Origin: JABMMZ01 sp964438995
Lineage (GTDB): Bacteria; Bacteroidota; Bacteroidia; NS11-12g; UBA955
Direction: 5' to 3'
DNA: 64,000 nucleotides
Assembly: GCA_964438995.1 (NCBI GenBank)
Contig: CAYTMQ010000002.1
Location: 303,515 to 367,514 of the forward strand
Below are positions 1 through 9,759 of this stretch, in pieces; the stretch's first letter is position 1, and every line of letters starts with the position of its first letter. The notes below the pieces were generated by a model that saw only the letters and a program-made list of their open reading frames with translations, searched no databases and was not told where the DNA came from. The translations under genes and the position numbers were made by a program.

Positions 1-421
1 CCATCTCTAAAGCCCATGTTACTTTGCTTTTTGTAGAATCTCCTGTTACAATCATATAAGAAGTTGCACCGCCCATTCCTTCAAAATTTAATTTGGTATC
101 TACTCTCTGACCAGGTATAACTTTAGTGATTTCTTGACTGCCATTGCCAACATCTTTATGGCTGCTTTTCCATGACATTTTTGCGCCTACTTCACCGTCT
201 GTGCCAGTAATGCTTACTTCCATTTTTGGATCCATTTCTTTCCATTGCGACCATTTGTCGTGGTTGCCAAATTTTACAACATTATCCCAAACCACTTCTT
301 TAGAAGCGTTGATCTCTACTGATTTTTCAAAATGGAATTCTTTTTTAACAAATAATGCAGCAATCAATGCTACAACCACAATCGATACTATAACGATTAA
401 TAGATACTTTATAACTTTCAT
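1..421 (-). CDS. SRPBCC-family protein, partial (3' end outside window)
   Basis: The reading frame opens with ATG at 421 and stays open to the window edge, giving about 140 residues without a stop. It starts with one hydrophobic segment (roughly residues 4-23, MKVIKYLLIVIVSIVVVALI). A START/polyketide-cyclase-like stretch follows, with an FEKSVEINASKEVVWDNV segment and a WSQWKEMDP segment, as in Bacteroidota SRPBCC proteins that bind hydrophobic ligands. The ligand is unknown. It faces away from the KilA-N remnant, with a 253-nt divergent gap. The family call rests on the N-terminal half only. Confidence 0.75.
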   Translation of the reverse strand, partial: MKVIKYLLIVIVSIVVVALIAALFVKKEFHFEKSVEINASKEVVWDNVVKFGNHDKWSQWKEMDPKMEVSITGTDGEVGAKMSWKSSHKDVGNGSQEITKVIPGQRVDTKLNFEGMGGATSYMIVTGDSTKSKVTWALEM

Positions 422-674
422 AATATTCTGTATTGATACAGACAAATCAAAGATTAATTAATTAATAAAACAAGAAAAAAATAGAAATAATTGTTTGAAT
501 TACTTTCAAAATTTCTTAAAATAAACACTATATGTCTTTTTATCAATGCTTTACAAATATAAATCAATTATCATAATGGTAATTCTTTAGGATTACACCA
601 TCAATTGTAAAAAACTCGTTTTAATATTTTGGCATTTGATAATGCTTCAAATATTATTCAAATTTGCAATAATA

Positions 675-1196
675 ATGGCCATTATAAAAGTAAAGGATAC
701 TGAAATTAGAATTTTAAACATTGATGAAAAGGATTACATTTCATTGACAGACATGGCAAATGCCAAAGAAAGTGCGAGCAGAGCGTCTGATATAATAAAA
801 AATTGGATAAGAACTCGCTATACAATTGAGTTTTTAGGTACATGGGAGCAAATTCACAATCCGAATTTTAAAGTGGTGGAATTTGACCACTTTAGAATGC
901 AAGCTGGTCTACCCAATTTTGTTTTAAGTATTTCGGAGTGGATTGAAAAAACTCATTCTATCGGGCTTATTGTTAAAAAAGGTAAATACGGTGGAACATA
1001 TGCACATAAAGACATCGCTTTTGAATTTGGATCAGCGATAAGTGTCACTTTCAAATTATTTTTAATAACTGAATTTCAAAAACTAAAAGAAAATGAACAA
1101 AAAAATTCAGGTTGGTCAGATTTACTGCTTCCTAGCAATAACTTTTTCAGCAGCTTTCACCACATCGGCAACATCCAAGCCGTATTTTGCCATTAA
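675..1196 (+). pseudogene. KilA-N domain protein, C-terminally truncated
   Basis: From ATG 675 the frame reads as a typical KilA-N protein: MAIIKVKDTEIRILNIDEKDYISLTDMANAK, then WIRTRYTIEFLGTWEQ, FKVVEFDHF and GKYGGTYAHKDIAFEFGSAIS. KilA-N is a DNA-binding domain found in phage and bacterial proteins. Family members of this type usually run to about 270 residues. Here recognisable sequence stops near 1115 (about residue 147), and the frame then runs into the antisense 3' end of the convergent transketolase gene, so the tail to 1196 is junk coding. A deletion at the junction with the transketolase operon is the simplest explanation. A longer ORF start at 636 adds residues not seen in the family. 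Confidence 0.75.
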
Positions 1197-2078
1197 TTGA
1201 TCAGGTGTGCCACTTTCTCCAAAGCTATCATTTACGCCTACAAATTCCATAGGAGTTGGTAAGTTACGCGCCAATAATTGTGCAACACTATCGCCCAATC
1301 CTCCGTTGTACATGTGCTCTTCGGCTGTTACAACGCAACCTGTTTTTCTAGCAGAATTTAAAACCGCTAAATCATCCAGAGGTTTGATGGTGTGTATGTT
1401 GATGACTTCAGCCGAAATGCCTTTCTCGCTTAGTGCATAAGCCGCTTGAATGCTTTTCCAAACCAAGTGTCCAGTACAAAAAATACTAACATCAGCTCCT
1501 TCAAAAATAGTAACAGCTTTACCAATTTCAAAAGTCTGATCGGCTGCTGTAAAGATTGGCACTTTTGGTCGACCGAAACGCAAATAACAAGGACCATCAT
1601 ACTTGGCAATGGCGATGGTAGCTGCTTTTGTTTGATTATAATCGCAAGGATTGATGACAACCATTCCTGGCAACATTTTCATTAAGCCCAAATCTTCTAA
1701 TATTTGGTGGGTTGCACCATCTTCTCCAAGTGTTACACCAGCATGAGAAGCGCATATTTTAACGTTTTTACCGCTATAAGCTATACTTTGTCTAATTTGG
1801 TCGTAAACTCTACCAGTGCTAAAGTTTGCGAATGTACCAGTAAATGGAATTTTACCACCAGATGCTAATCCAGCAGCTACTCCCATCATATTGGCTTCAG
1901 CAATTCCCATTTGGAAAAAACGCTCAGGGAAGGCTTTTTTAAACGCATCCATTTTTAATGAGCCCGTTAAGTCAGCACATAGTGCTACAACTTTATCGTT
2001 TTGCTGACCCGCTTCTAGTAGACCGGCACCGAAACCCGACCTAGTATCATTATTACCTAATATAGCTATTTCTTGCAT
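1122..2078 (-). CDS. Transketolase, C-terminal subunit
   Basis: This 318-residue protein holds the pyrimidine-binding domain (about 1-165) and the C-terminal transketolase domain (about 185-310). With the separate N-terminal subunit encoded at 3487-4332 it should form a ThDP-dependent transketolase that moves two-carbon units in the non-oxidative pentose phosphate pathway. The motif FFQMGIAEAN (54-63) carries the conserved Glu (E61) that activates the ThDP aminopyrimidine. Split transketolases are normal in many bacteria, but here a VWA gene separates the halves. The gene begins 3 nt after the VWA stop, so the three are surely one transcript. DXS-like proteins share this architecture, but length and pairing favour transketolase. 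Confidence 0.93.
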   Translation of the reverse strand: MQEIAILGNNDTRSGFGAGLLEAGQQNDKVVALCADLTGSLKMDAFKKAFPERFFQMGIAEANMMGVAAGLASGGKIPFTGTFANFSTGRVYDQIRQSIAYSGKNVKICASHAGVTLGEDGATHQILEDLGLMKMLPGMVVINPCDYNQTKAATIAIAKYDGPCYLRFGRPKVPIFTAADQTFEIGKAVTIFEGADVSIFCTGHLVWKSIQAAYALSEKGISAEVINIHTIKPLDDLAVLNSARKTGCVVTAEEHMYNGGLGDSVAQLLARNLPTPMEFVGVNDSFGESGTPDQLMAKYGLDVADVVKAAEKVIARKQ

Positions 2079-2081
2079 GTA

Positions 2082-3476
2082 TTATAAGTTAATTTCTGTT
2101 GTATTGGCTGATGTGATTGTGAATTCTTTTTCGAAAGTATAAATAGTTCTTGTTTCAGATTTGCTTCTACCTGTGATAAAATATTTACCAGGTTGCATGA
2201 TGATGGTTTGATAAAATGCATCTGATATATCGCATACCCATTCCATTTTACCATTTTGAATTCTATATATCGCACACACCAAGTCTCTGCTTTTGTTGAT
2301 TTGCAATCTACCTGGTTGTGGAATTGTAATGTTACTGGTTTGATTCTGACTCACAACTAAACTATCAAAATAGATACGAGGAACAGTGAGTATTTCTAAA
2401 TTATATGCTCCAGTTAAATATCTTTTTGTGGTATTAAAAGTTTGTACATTGATGGTTTTTGTTTTGCCATGTTGGGTAATAACAGCTTTTAAATCTGGGT
2501 AGTTGGTTTTACCTACACAAGTAAACGTAATATTACCTTGAGGCACATCTATTGGTATGATGTTGTGTCTGCCAACAATCAGTTCAACATTTTTCTTTTC
2601 TACCGGAGGCATAGTATGAATGGTGATATCATACTTTCTCAATGGGTCTAAAAACAAAGTATCTGGAACACCTCTACCATTCATGGTGTGCTCGTAATTG
2701 AACAACATTTTTTTTGTAGCCGCGTCGTAAATGGTCATCAACACATTGGTTTCAACTGGTCGCAATTGATTGTCTAATAAATTCACTTGACAACTTGTTG
2801 CATTCATTGCTTGAGACACTACTACACCTACTACAGTTTCCATTTCTTTGTCAGAGTTGGCATCATAGTACGTTCCAGCGCAATCAAATTTGAGTTTAAA
2901 TTGGTCGGACGACCCTAAACCAATGATGAAAGGTTTAAGAAAAATTCCTTTCTTTTGAAGCGCTTGCGAAATAGCACATGGGTCGCCAGTGCATTCTTCT
3001 AATCCATCTGTTATTATGATGACTAGATTTCTTACACCTTTATCTGCAGGAAAGTCCTTTTCACATTCTTGAAGTGAATATGCTATTGGGGTCCAGCCTT
3101 TTGGTACAAGGCTATTGACTTTCTTTTTCATGATGACAAGATTGTTTGGTGCAAAAGGCACTTCCAATCTTGAATCTTTACAATCTTTTAAATCTGCTGT
3201 TTTTTGATGGCCGTATACGCGCAATGCCAGTTCAACATTTTTGAACGAAGACAGTGAGTCTATCAGTTTGTTTGCCATTTTCTTTGCCACTTGAATTCTG
3301 GTGGTCTTTTCGAAAGGCGTGGTCATACTACCAGAGGCATCGAAAATGATTAAAATTCTAGTTTTTTGTGGCGTTACAGGAGTGGTGGGAGGCGCTTGTC
3401 CAAGAGCTCTCATTGCGAAACCAATCGCAAAGACTATTAGAATACTTCTCATATTTGTTACAAACGCTTTTTTCAT
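2082..3476 (-). CDS. Secreted von Willebrand factor A domain protein
   Basis: 464 residues. An N-terminal signal peptide (about 1-26, ending ALGQ) is followed by a VWA domain (about 38-225) with an intact metal-ion-dependent adhesion site: DASGS at 46-50, T129 and D157 in ITDGLEEC. The C-terminal 230 residues are beta-rich and have no family I recognise. The product should be exported to the periplasm or surface and bind ligands through the metal site. The gene starts 10 nt after the transketolase N-subunit gene and ends 3 nt before the C-subunit gene, so it is co-transcribed with a cytoplasmic enzyme with which it has no obvious link. Some cysteines in the VWA part may form disulfides. Confidence 0.88.
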   Translation of the reverse strand: MKKAFVTNMRSILIVFAIGFAMRALGQAPPTTPVTPQKTRILIIFDASGSMTTPFEKTTRIQVAKKMANKLIDSLSSFKNVELALRVYGHQKTADLKDCKDSRLEVPFAPNNLVIMKKKVNSLVPKGWTPIAYSLQECEKDFPADKGVRNLVIIITDGLEECTGDPCAISQALQKKGIFLKPFIIGLGSSDQFKLKFDCAGTYYDANSDKEMETVVGVVVSQAMNATSCQVNLLDNQLRPVETNVLMTIYDAATKKMLFNYEHTMNGRGVPDTLFLDPLRKYDITIHTMPPVEKKNVELIVGRHNIIPIDVPQGNITFTCVGKTNYPDLKAVITQHGKTKTINVQTFNTTKRYLTGAYNLEILTVPRIYFDSLVVSQNQTSNITIPQPGRLQINKSRDLVCAIYRIQNGKMEWVCDISDAFYQTIIMQPGKYFITGRSKSETRTIYTFEKEFTITSANTTEINL

Positions 3477-3486
3477 GGCAATAGTA

Positions 3487-4332
3487 TTAATAATCGCCTA
3501 GCGTCTCTGGTAATTGAGACAAAGCGCGTGCCAACTGTTCGTCGTTTGGAGCAATACCATGCCATTCGTGACTACCCATCATGAAATCAACACCAAAACC
3601 CATTTCAGTTTTCATAATTATGGCAATTGGTTTGTTCTCTGCACTAAGAGCTTTAGCCTTAGCATTGGTATCAATAATATCTTGCATGTCGTTGCCATTC
3701 ATTTCTAAAACATTCCAATTGAATGCTTCAAATTTTTTGCGCAACTCTGTAAAACTCATTATGTCAATCACATTTCCATCAATCTGTTGTTTGTTGTAAT
3801 CGATGGCTACAATTAGATTATTAAGTTGTTTATGACCAGCAAACATAATGGCTTCCCAGTTCTGACCTTCTTGTAATTCACCATCACCCATCACAACATA
3901 CACATTGTGGTTATCACCATCAAGTTGTTTGTTAAGCGCCATACCAACAGCAACTGATAGTCCTTGACCTAGAGAACCAGTAGCGATTCTTACGCCAGGC
4001 AAACCTTCGTGAGTGGTAGGATGACCTTGTAATCTTGAATTGATTTTTCTAAATGTAGCAAGTTCGCTCACATCAAAATAACCGCTTCTCGCCAATACAC
4101 TGTAAAATACAGGAGAGATGTGACCGTTAGACAACACAAATAAATCCTGACCGTTTCCTTCCATAGAAAAGTCTTTTGGATTGTGTTGCATGATTTGAAA
4201 ATAAAGTGCGGTAAGATAATCGGCGCATCCGAGAGAACCGCCTGGGTGACCACTTTGAACAGCGTGAACCATTCTTACAATATCGCGTCTAACTTGTGAG
4301 GCGATTTGTTGCAATTCAGGAGTATTTGGCAT
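3487..4332 (-). CDS. Transketolase, N-terminal (ThDP-binding) subunit
   Basis: 281 residues, the usual size of a stand-alone transketolase N-half. It carries GHPGGSLG (28-35) and the ThDP/metal motif beginning GDG at 149-151 and ending at N180 in VAIDYN. It should combine with the 318-residue subunit encoded downstream to make active transketolase. It is the first gene of a tight minus-strand operon: N-subunit, VWA protein, C-subunit. Start ATG 4332 fits the family start. I did not see a full consensus promoter in the 84 nt before it, which separate it from the amidase gene. Confidence 0.93.
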   Translation of the reverse strand: MPNTPELQQIASQVRRDIVRMVHAVQSGHPGGSLGCADYLTALYFQIMQHNPKDFSMEGNGQDLFVLSNGHISPVFYSVLARSGYFDVSELATFRKINSRLQGHPTTHEGLPGVRIATGSLGQGLSVAVGMALNKQLDGDNHNVYVVMGDGELQEGQNWEAIMFAGHKQLNNLIVAIDYNKQQIDGNVIDIMSFTELRKKFEAFNWNVLEMNGNDMQDIIDTNAKAKALSAENKPIAIIMKTEMGFGVDFMMGSHEWHGIAPNDEQLARALSQLPETLGDY

Positions 4333-4416
4333 GGGTTAAATGTTGATGCAAAAATGCCATAAAATTTGCGAATAAAAAACCCGAAACTCGTATACTTATA
4401 AACCAATAATAAACGA

Positions 4417-5190
4417 CTAATGAATTGTGAATTCGTCTCTGTCTTCTAAAACAGGAAACTGCTCTCTAAATTGCAGCAATGGTGCCTTACTTAAATTGAA
4501 TTGGTAGTTTTTATCTTCGTTGCCAAAACCAATTTCTTCACCCATAAAATTCACAATGCACGAATTGCCAATGTGATTAACACCATTCCCATCTTCTCCT
4601 ATCCTATTACACGCAATCAAATAGCATTGGTTTTCAATAGCTCTTGCTTTCAACAACTGTTGCCACGCGTAATTGCGCTTCTCAGGCCAATTGGCTACAT
4701 AAATCAACACATCGTATCCAACAGTATTTCTACTGAAAACAGGGAACCGCAAATCGTAACAAATCTGAGGACAAATCTTCCAGCCTTTGTAGTCGATAAC
4801 CAACCTCTCTTTTCCTTTTGTATAATGCTTTGATTCTTCGCCAGGCGAAAACAAATGTCTTTTGTTGTAAAATTGCACTTGCCCTTCTGATTCTACAAAT
4901 GCCAAGGTATTGTGATACGAATTTGTCTCTTCGTTGTAGTTCATATAACTACCCATGATGGCACTTTGCTTTTCTGCAGCCATCTCCTTCATCCATTGCA
5001 ATGTCATTTGAGCGCTTTCTTTAGCCAATTTTGATACATTCATGCTAAAGCCAGTACTAAATGTCTCTGGCAATATGATCACATCTGTATCAGATACAGA
5101 TTCAAGTTTCAATGTAAAATGGGCTAAATTGGCTTTGATGTCTTCCCAGTAAATACTGGTTTGAATCACAGTAAAATTTAAACTTTGCAT
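4417..5190 (-). CDS. Nitrilase-family omega-amidase (YafV-like)
   Basis: 257 residues with the nitrilase catalytic triad in place: E42 (LPETFSTGF), K110 (YNKRHLFSPGEE) and C144 (CPQICYDLRFP). YafV-type omega-amidases hydrolyse alpha-ketoglutaramate to 2-oxoglutarate and ammonia, removing the dead-end product of glutamine transamination. The gene overlaps the end of the aminotransferase gene by 13 nt, so the two are translationally close and probably act in sequence. Other nitrilase-branch amidases cannot be excluded, but the pairing with a YbdL/KAT-like aminotransferase is the known context for omega-amidase. Confidence 0.85.
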   Translation of the reverse strand: MQSLNFTVIQTSIYWEDIKANLAHFTLKLESVSDTDVIILPETFSTGFSMNVSKLAKESAQMTLQWMKEMAAEKQSAIMGSYMNYNEETNSYHNTLAFVESEGQVQFYNKRHLFSPGEESKHYTKGKERLVIDYKGWKICPQICYDLRFPVFSRNTVGYDVLIYVANWPEKRNYAWQQLLKARAIENQCYLIACNRIGEDGNGVNHIGNSCIVNFMGEEIGFGNEDKNYQFNLSKAPLLQFREQFPVLEDRDEFTIH

Positions 5191-6338
5191 AAAATATCTA
5201 ATGCTTTATTCAAGGTCTCATCAGTTTTAGCAAAACAGAATCTCAATACTTTGTTATCGGTTTTACGTTTAAAAAATGAAGAAAAAGGTATTGATGCAAT
5301 GCCATTCTCAATGGTCAGTTTTCTCGCCATATCTTGATCTGACAAATGCGAATTCTCTAACTTTTCGTATGATACCGATTGAAAATAACTGCCATTGCAT
5401 TGAATCAATTTAAACGGAGATGATTTTAATCCTTTTCTAAACAAATCTCTTTTTGCTTGATAGAAACTCCCCAATTCCAAATACAAATCCTTTCTCAATA
5501 AAATCTCAGAATAGGCGTATTGAATTGGTGTATTGGCGGCAAAGGCCATAAACTGATAGGCTTTTCTTATTTGAGTTGTGATGTTTTCAGGTGCTAATAC
5601 ATATCCCATTTTCCAACCAGTAGTGTGGTAAGTTTTTCCAAAAGAAGAGACAATTACACTGCGCTGAGCCAGCTTTGGAAATCGAGCGACAGATTGATGT
5701 TCTAAACCATCAAATATGATGTGTTCGTATACTTCATCGCTTAAGATTATCGCATCGGTATTGACTATCAACTTTTCCAGTTTCCTCATATCTTCGGCGC
5801 TAAAAGTCATGCCCGTTGGATTGTGAGGTGTATTGATGATGATCATCCTTGTGCGAATGCTAATGAGCTTTTTAACCTGTTCCCAATCTATTTTGTATTC
5901 AGGAAATGTCATTTCATATACAATTGCTTTTCCTCCAGCAAGCTCAATTGCAGGAATATAAGAATCGTATGCAGGTTCGATGACAATTACTTCATCATTG
6001 TCTCTTACCAAAGCATTGATAGCTGCAAAAATCCCTAATGTTGCACCGGGTACTATGGTTATCTCTGTTTCAGGATGGTAGACTGCCGAATATAGCTCTT
6101 CAGTTTTAATGGCGATGCGCTCTCTTAATTGCATCAATCCAGGCATTGGGGCATATTGGTTATGACCGTTTTGAATGGCTTCGCTGACAAGCTTTTTTAA
6201 GTCATCATGACAATCAAAATTAGGGAAACCTTGCGCCAAATTAATCGCACTGTGTTCGTTAGCCAAAGTTGACATAACCGAAAAAATTGAAGTACCTACT
6301 TGAGGTAGCTTCCCTATTATATTGCCTTCAAATTTCAC
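5178..6338 (-). CDS. PLP-dependent methionine aminotransferase (YbdL-like)
   Basis: About 386 residues, aminotransferase class I/II fold. Visible motifs are NLAQGFPNF near the start, NTPHNPTG, SDEVYEH and the PLP lysine in SSFGKTYHTTGWKMGY (about K235). The YbdL / kynurenine-glutamine transaminase group uses methionine, aromatic amino acids or glutamine, and fits the adjacent omega-amidase. The frame is open to a TTG at 6347, but that codon lies inside a -7 box (6345-6352). GTG 6338 gives MKFEGNIIGKLPQVGTS, which matches family length, so I chose it. The mRNA may be leaderless. Confidence 0.88.
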   Translation of the reverse strand: MKFEGNIIGKLPQVGTSIFSVMSTLANEHSAINLAQGFPNFDCHDDLKKLVSEAIQNGHNQYAPMPGLMQLRERIAIKTEELYSAVYHPETEITIVPGATLGIFAAINALVRDNDEVIVIEPAYDSYIPAIELAGGKAIVYEMTFPEYKIDWEQVKKLISIRTRMIIINTPHNPTGMTFSAEDMRKLEKLIVNTDAIILSDEVYEHIIFDGLEHQSVARFPKLAQRSVIVSSFGKTYHTTGWKMGYVLAPENITTQIRKAYQFMAFAANTPIQYAYSEILLRKDLYLELGSFYQAKRDLFRKGLKSSPFKLIQCNGSYFQSVSYEKLENSHLSDQDMARKLTIENGIASIPFSSFFKRKTDNKVLRFCFAKTDETLNKALDILCKV

Positions 6339-6344
6339 TAATAG

Positions 6345-6352
6345 CAAAAGTA
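6345..6352 (-). promoter_or_regulatory. Probable -7 box of aminotransferase gene
   Basis: The minus strand reads TACTTTTG, matching TAnnTTTG. No TTG lies 19-21 nt upstream, so only the -7 element is supported. Its last base is 6 nt before GTG 6338, which rules out the upstream TTG start. Confidence 0.45.
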
Positions 6353-6439
6353 AATTATAGACTTAAATTAATGAATCTCAAATTCAATTAATTTCATTTA
6401 CTTTTCAACAAACAGATGTAATATTTTAACAATCAGATA

Positions 6440-9400
6440 TTAAGACTGAATTAAATGCGTCATTTTGATGTCTTCAATAGTAATTTTTATCAAAGCAATC
6501 AATTTTAACAAATACTCTTCAAACTCAATGTCAATGACGTTTTGCTCAATTTTATGTTCGATATTAACAATAAGTTCCTTGCATTCTTCCATCATCAAAT
6601 TAGACAATGAAGGCTTGATTTTGTGAAGCGCTTTTTTAAATGCTTCCATTTCTTTGAAACGATAAGCTGCATCCAATTCATCTAAAACCAAAGGTGTATT
6701 AAGAACAAAAAGTTTTAACATTTTTATGATGAAATCGTTTTTGCCATTAGAAATTCTCTCGAGATAAGACAACTTGTAATGCATCGCATGTGAAACATCC
6801 TTTCTATAAGTATTGACAGGATTGTCTTTCATGACTTCTAACAAAACATTGTGTAATGATTCTTCTGTAAATGGTTTTGACAAACTTTCTTTAAATCCTA
6901 ATTTAGAGTATTTTTTATCATCACCTTTGAGTGCGTGAGCAGTAAGTGCCACTACTGGAGCTTCATTGTAATTGGATTGTTTTAGAATAATATCAGTAGC
7001 TTCAACACCATCTTTGCCTGGCATTTGTATATCCATTAATATCAAATCAAATGCATTGCTATTGGCTATTTCTATCGCTTGAATTCCATCTTCGGCTAAT
7101 GTAACAAAACAACCCCAGTTTTCTAAAATACTCTTCACCAAGAATCTATTGATTTCAACATCTTCTGCTACTAAAATATGTTTGCCTCTAAAAAAAGCAC
7201 TGGTTTTAAATGTTGTGTCTTTGATGTTAGGAATTGACTCGGCATCAGATTTAGATACAACAAATGGCAACCTTACAGTAAATGTGCTGCCCTTTCCAAA
7301 TTCACTTTCAACGCTTATACTTCCCCCTTGCAATTCGGCAATGGATTTACTAATACTAAGCCCCAAACCTGTACCACCAAATTTACCTGCTATTTCTCTC
7401 CCTGCTTGAGAATACGGCTCAAAAATGTTGTCAATATGCTCTCTCAGAATGCCAATTCCGGTATCCCTAATTTTAATTTCTACAAGAATATTATTGTTGT
7501 TCTTTTCAACGATATCTAATTCTACACCAATTCTTCCTTCTTTGGTAAACTTAACCGCATTGCCAATCAAATTATTAAGAATTTGTGTCAATCTATATGG
7601 GTCGCCTTCTACAACCAAATTTTGAGGAAGGTGACTTAAAAACTGAAGCTTAATTGATTTTTCTTCTGCTCTATATCTATAGGTCTCAATAGATTTTTCT
7701 ACCCTTAGTTCTAATGCAAAATCAATGGATTCTAAATCCACTTTACCAGAATTGATTTTTTCTAAATCGAGGATATCATTTACGATCATCAACAATTGTT
7801 CAGCAGATTCACCAATTAAATCTACATAGTACTTTTGTTTATCATTTAATTCTGTTTTTGCCAGCAAACCTGTCAATCCAATAAACGCGTTCATTGGTGT
7901 TCTGATTTCATGGCTCATACTGGCTAAAAATTCAGACTTCGCTTCTGTTGCTTTTTCTGCTATCTCTTTTGCCATTAACGAGCGTTCTTCTAAGGCTTTT
8001 CTATCAATAGCATTTTCAATACTTTTAGCAAAACTCTTTAACAAAGTAATTTCATCATCCGACCAGTTTCTCTCATTTGAACAATCATCGTAGCCAACAT
8101 AGCCCCAGAATGTTTGGTTGTGCATCACTGGAATCACTAAGATTGACTTGATGTTTCTTTGCTCTAAATCTGCTCGTATTGAAGTATTGTTGATTTGTTT
8201 AACAATAGCATTATAAGAAGTATTTTCTTGCAACATAACACCCATTTCACCTAGACTTTCTAATGGTATATTTTGAAGATTTGAATGATTGATAATGGTT
8301 TCATGAAGCAATTTATTCCATTCAAATTTTTGAGAAACCACCATTTTGCCATCAATTACTTTACTCTCAAACAAATAGACTCTATCAGCATTAACAGCCT
8401 CACCTATCATGGTTAAAGCATTTTTACATGCATCGTAAAGGTTAGGATTGGACAACAATTCTCCATTTGATTTTGCCACAGCATTGAGCATGGCTTGTTT
8501 AGATTTCAGAACATTAAGGGTTTTCTTTCTTTCTGTTATATCTCTAGAATTGGCAATGATGTATCCAGAATTGTCAATATTGATGTATTTAACCGTAACT
8601 TCTGCTGGAAAAGTTTGATGGGTTTTTAAGTTGACATTCTCTACCTCTTCTATTATGCTATTTGTCGATTTCAATTCGTCGACATGTTTTGTCCATGTAT
8701 CCTTATCTATATATTGTCTATCAAAATCTGACACTTTGTACTTGAGTGTATCTACTTTTTCTATACCCAAACGTTTGTAGGCTTCTGCATTCAGATAAAA
8801 AATCTTCCCATCTTCTGTTGCAACTTGGATGGCATCTGATGAGTTATCAATAAGATTTTGCAAAATCGCCAAATGTCTATTGGCTTCAATTATGGCTTTC
8901 TCGTTGTTTTTTGCATCTGTCACATTCAAACCATAACCAATAACCATTTCTATTGACCCATCTTGTTTCATTACAGGTGTCATCATCCTCATATGAATTT
9001 CTTGAGAACCATCAGGCTTATCGATTACTTCATCCCAAATTATGGTTTTCTTAGATTCAACTGCTTTGTTAAATATTGCTCGTCTTCCTTCAGCCAACGA
9101 CAAAGGTTTGTTTTTTAAATGGCAATAGTCTTCGTCTTTTTTACCAATAATCCATTGTCTGGTTTCGGCATCTCTAATGCCATTAGGATTTACAAATAAA
9201 TAGGTATGAGATTTATCAAATACAGCAATATCCGCTGGAATTTTATTCAATATCTCTTCATAAAACTGACGTTGGGTTTTAATGGTGTCCTTAAACTTCT
9301 CTTGAGCTGTAACATCGCTGTAAACCCATAGATGCCCATCATAGGTTTTATCTTTCCAAAGCGGTACATAGTCTCTACATAGATACCTGCCGTCCTTCAT

Positions 9401-9748
9401 TTTAATGATGAGATTCTCTACTTTCTGTTTGCTTTCTAAAGTTCTTTCTATTTCCAACAAAAACCCTTGCTCGTCTTCAAATAATTTTGCAGTATCTGAT
9501 GCAGATTCAGCACAATTAAAGCCCAGCATTTGCTCAGGACTAATAGGTATACCGAATATCTCTAAAAATGGCTCATTGACCATTACAATTTGCCTTTTAG
9601 AATCTTCCAAAAGCAACCCATATTTGATGTGTTTTAAAACCAAATTGAGTTGGTAATTGTCAAGAATAGAATGAACGCTAGAATTTAATCTTGAGACTTC
9701 TTCTAATCCTTTAGTATCTATATCAATATTTTGAAACGATTTTTCCAA
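6440..9748 (-). CDS. Hybrid sensor histidine kinase (PASx3-GAF-HisKA-HATPase-REC-HPt)
   Basis: 1102 residues with no transmembrane segment, so a cytoplasmic sensor. In order: three PAS domains (about 28-150, 155-285 and 290-405), a GAF domain (about 425-585), HisKA with the phosphoacceptor in SMSHEIRTPMN (about H612), HATPase (N-box near 724, DTGIGI near 764), a receiver (ILVAEDVEINR; acceptor in LMDIQMPG near D905), and a C-terminal HPt-like helix bundle with the His in ALHKIKPS (about H1042). This is a full phosphorelay in one chain. The start is TTG 9748, 11 nt after the LytTR regulator gene, so the two form an operon and the regulator is the likely output partner. The signal is unknown. 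Confidence 0.92.
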   Translation of the reverse strand: MEKSFQNIDIDTKGLEEVSRLNSSVHSILDNYQLNLVLKHIKYGLLLEDSKRQIVMVNEPFLEIFGIPISPEQMLGFNCAESASDTAKLFEDEQGFLLEIERTLESKQKVENLIIKMKDGRYLCRDYVPLWKDKTYDGHLWVYSDVTAQEKFKDTIKTQRQFYEEILNKIPADIAVFDKSHTYLFVNPNGIRDAETRQWIIGKKDEDYCHLKNKPLSLAEGRRAIFNKAVESKKTIIWDEVIDKPDGSQEIHMRMMTPVMKQDGSIEMVIGYGLNVTDAKNNEKAIIEANRHLAILQNLIDNSSDAIQVATEDGKIFYLNAEAYKRLGIEKVDTLKYKVSDFDRQYIDKDTWTKHVDELKSTNSIIEEVENVNLKTHQTFPAEVTVKYINIDNSGYIIANSRDITERKKTLNVLKSKQAMLNAVAKSNGELLSNPNLYDACKNALTMIGEAVNADRVYLFESKVIDGKMVVSQKFEWNKLLHETIINHSNLQNIPLESLGEMGVMLQENTSYNAIVKQINNTSIRADLEQRNIKSILVIPVMHNQTFWGYVGYDDCSNERNWSDDEITLLKSFAKSIENAIDRKALEERSLMAKEIAEKATEAKSEFLASMSHEIRTPMNAFIGLTGLLAKTELNDKQKYYVDLIGESAEQLLMIVNDILDLEKINSGKVDLESIDFALELRVEKSIETYRYRAEEKSIKLQFLSHLPQNLVVEGDPYRLTQILNNLIGNAVKFTKEGRIGVELDIVEKNNNNILVEIKIRDTGIGILREHIDNIFEPYSQAGREIAGKFGGTGLGLSISKSIAELQGGSISVESEFGKGSTFTVRLPFVVSKSDAESIPNIKDTTFKTSAFFRGKHILVAEDVEINRFLVKSILENWGCFVTLAEDGIQAIEIANSNAFDLILMDIQMPGKDGVEATDIILKQSNYNEAPVVALTAHALKGDDKKYSKLGFKESLSKPFTEESLHNVLLEVMKDNPVNTYRKDVSHAMHYKLSYLERISNGKNDFIIKMLKLFVLNTPLVLDELDAAYRFKEMEAFKKALHKIKPSLSNLMMEECKELIVNIEHKIEQNVIDIEFEEYLLKLIALIKITIEDIKMTHLIQS

Positions 9749-9759
9749 TCAATTCTTGC

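Noticed and set aside
144..461. Plus-strand ORF over the SRPBCC gene
   Set aside because: Antisense shadow of the clear minus-strand SRPBCC frame.
675..1121. Prophage remnant
   Set aside because: KilA-N is phage-associated, but no other phage gene is nearby.
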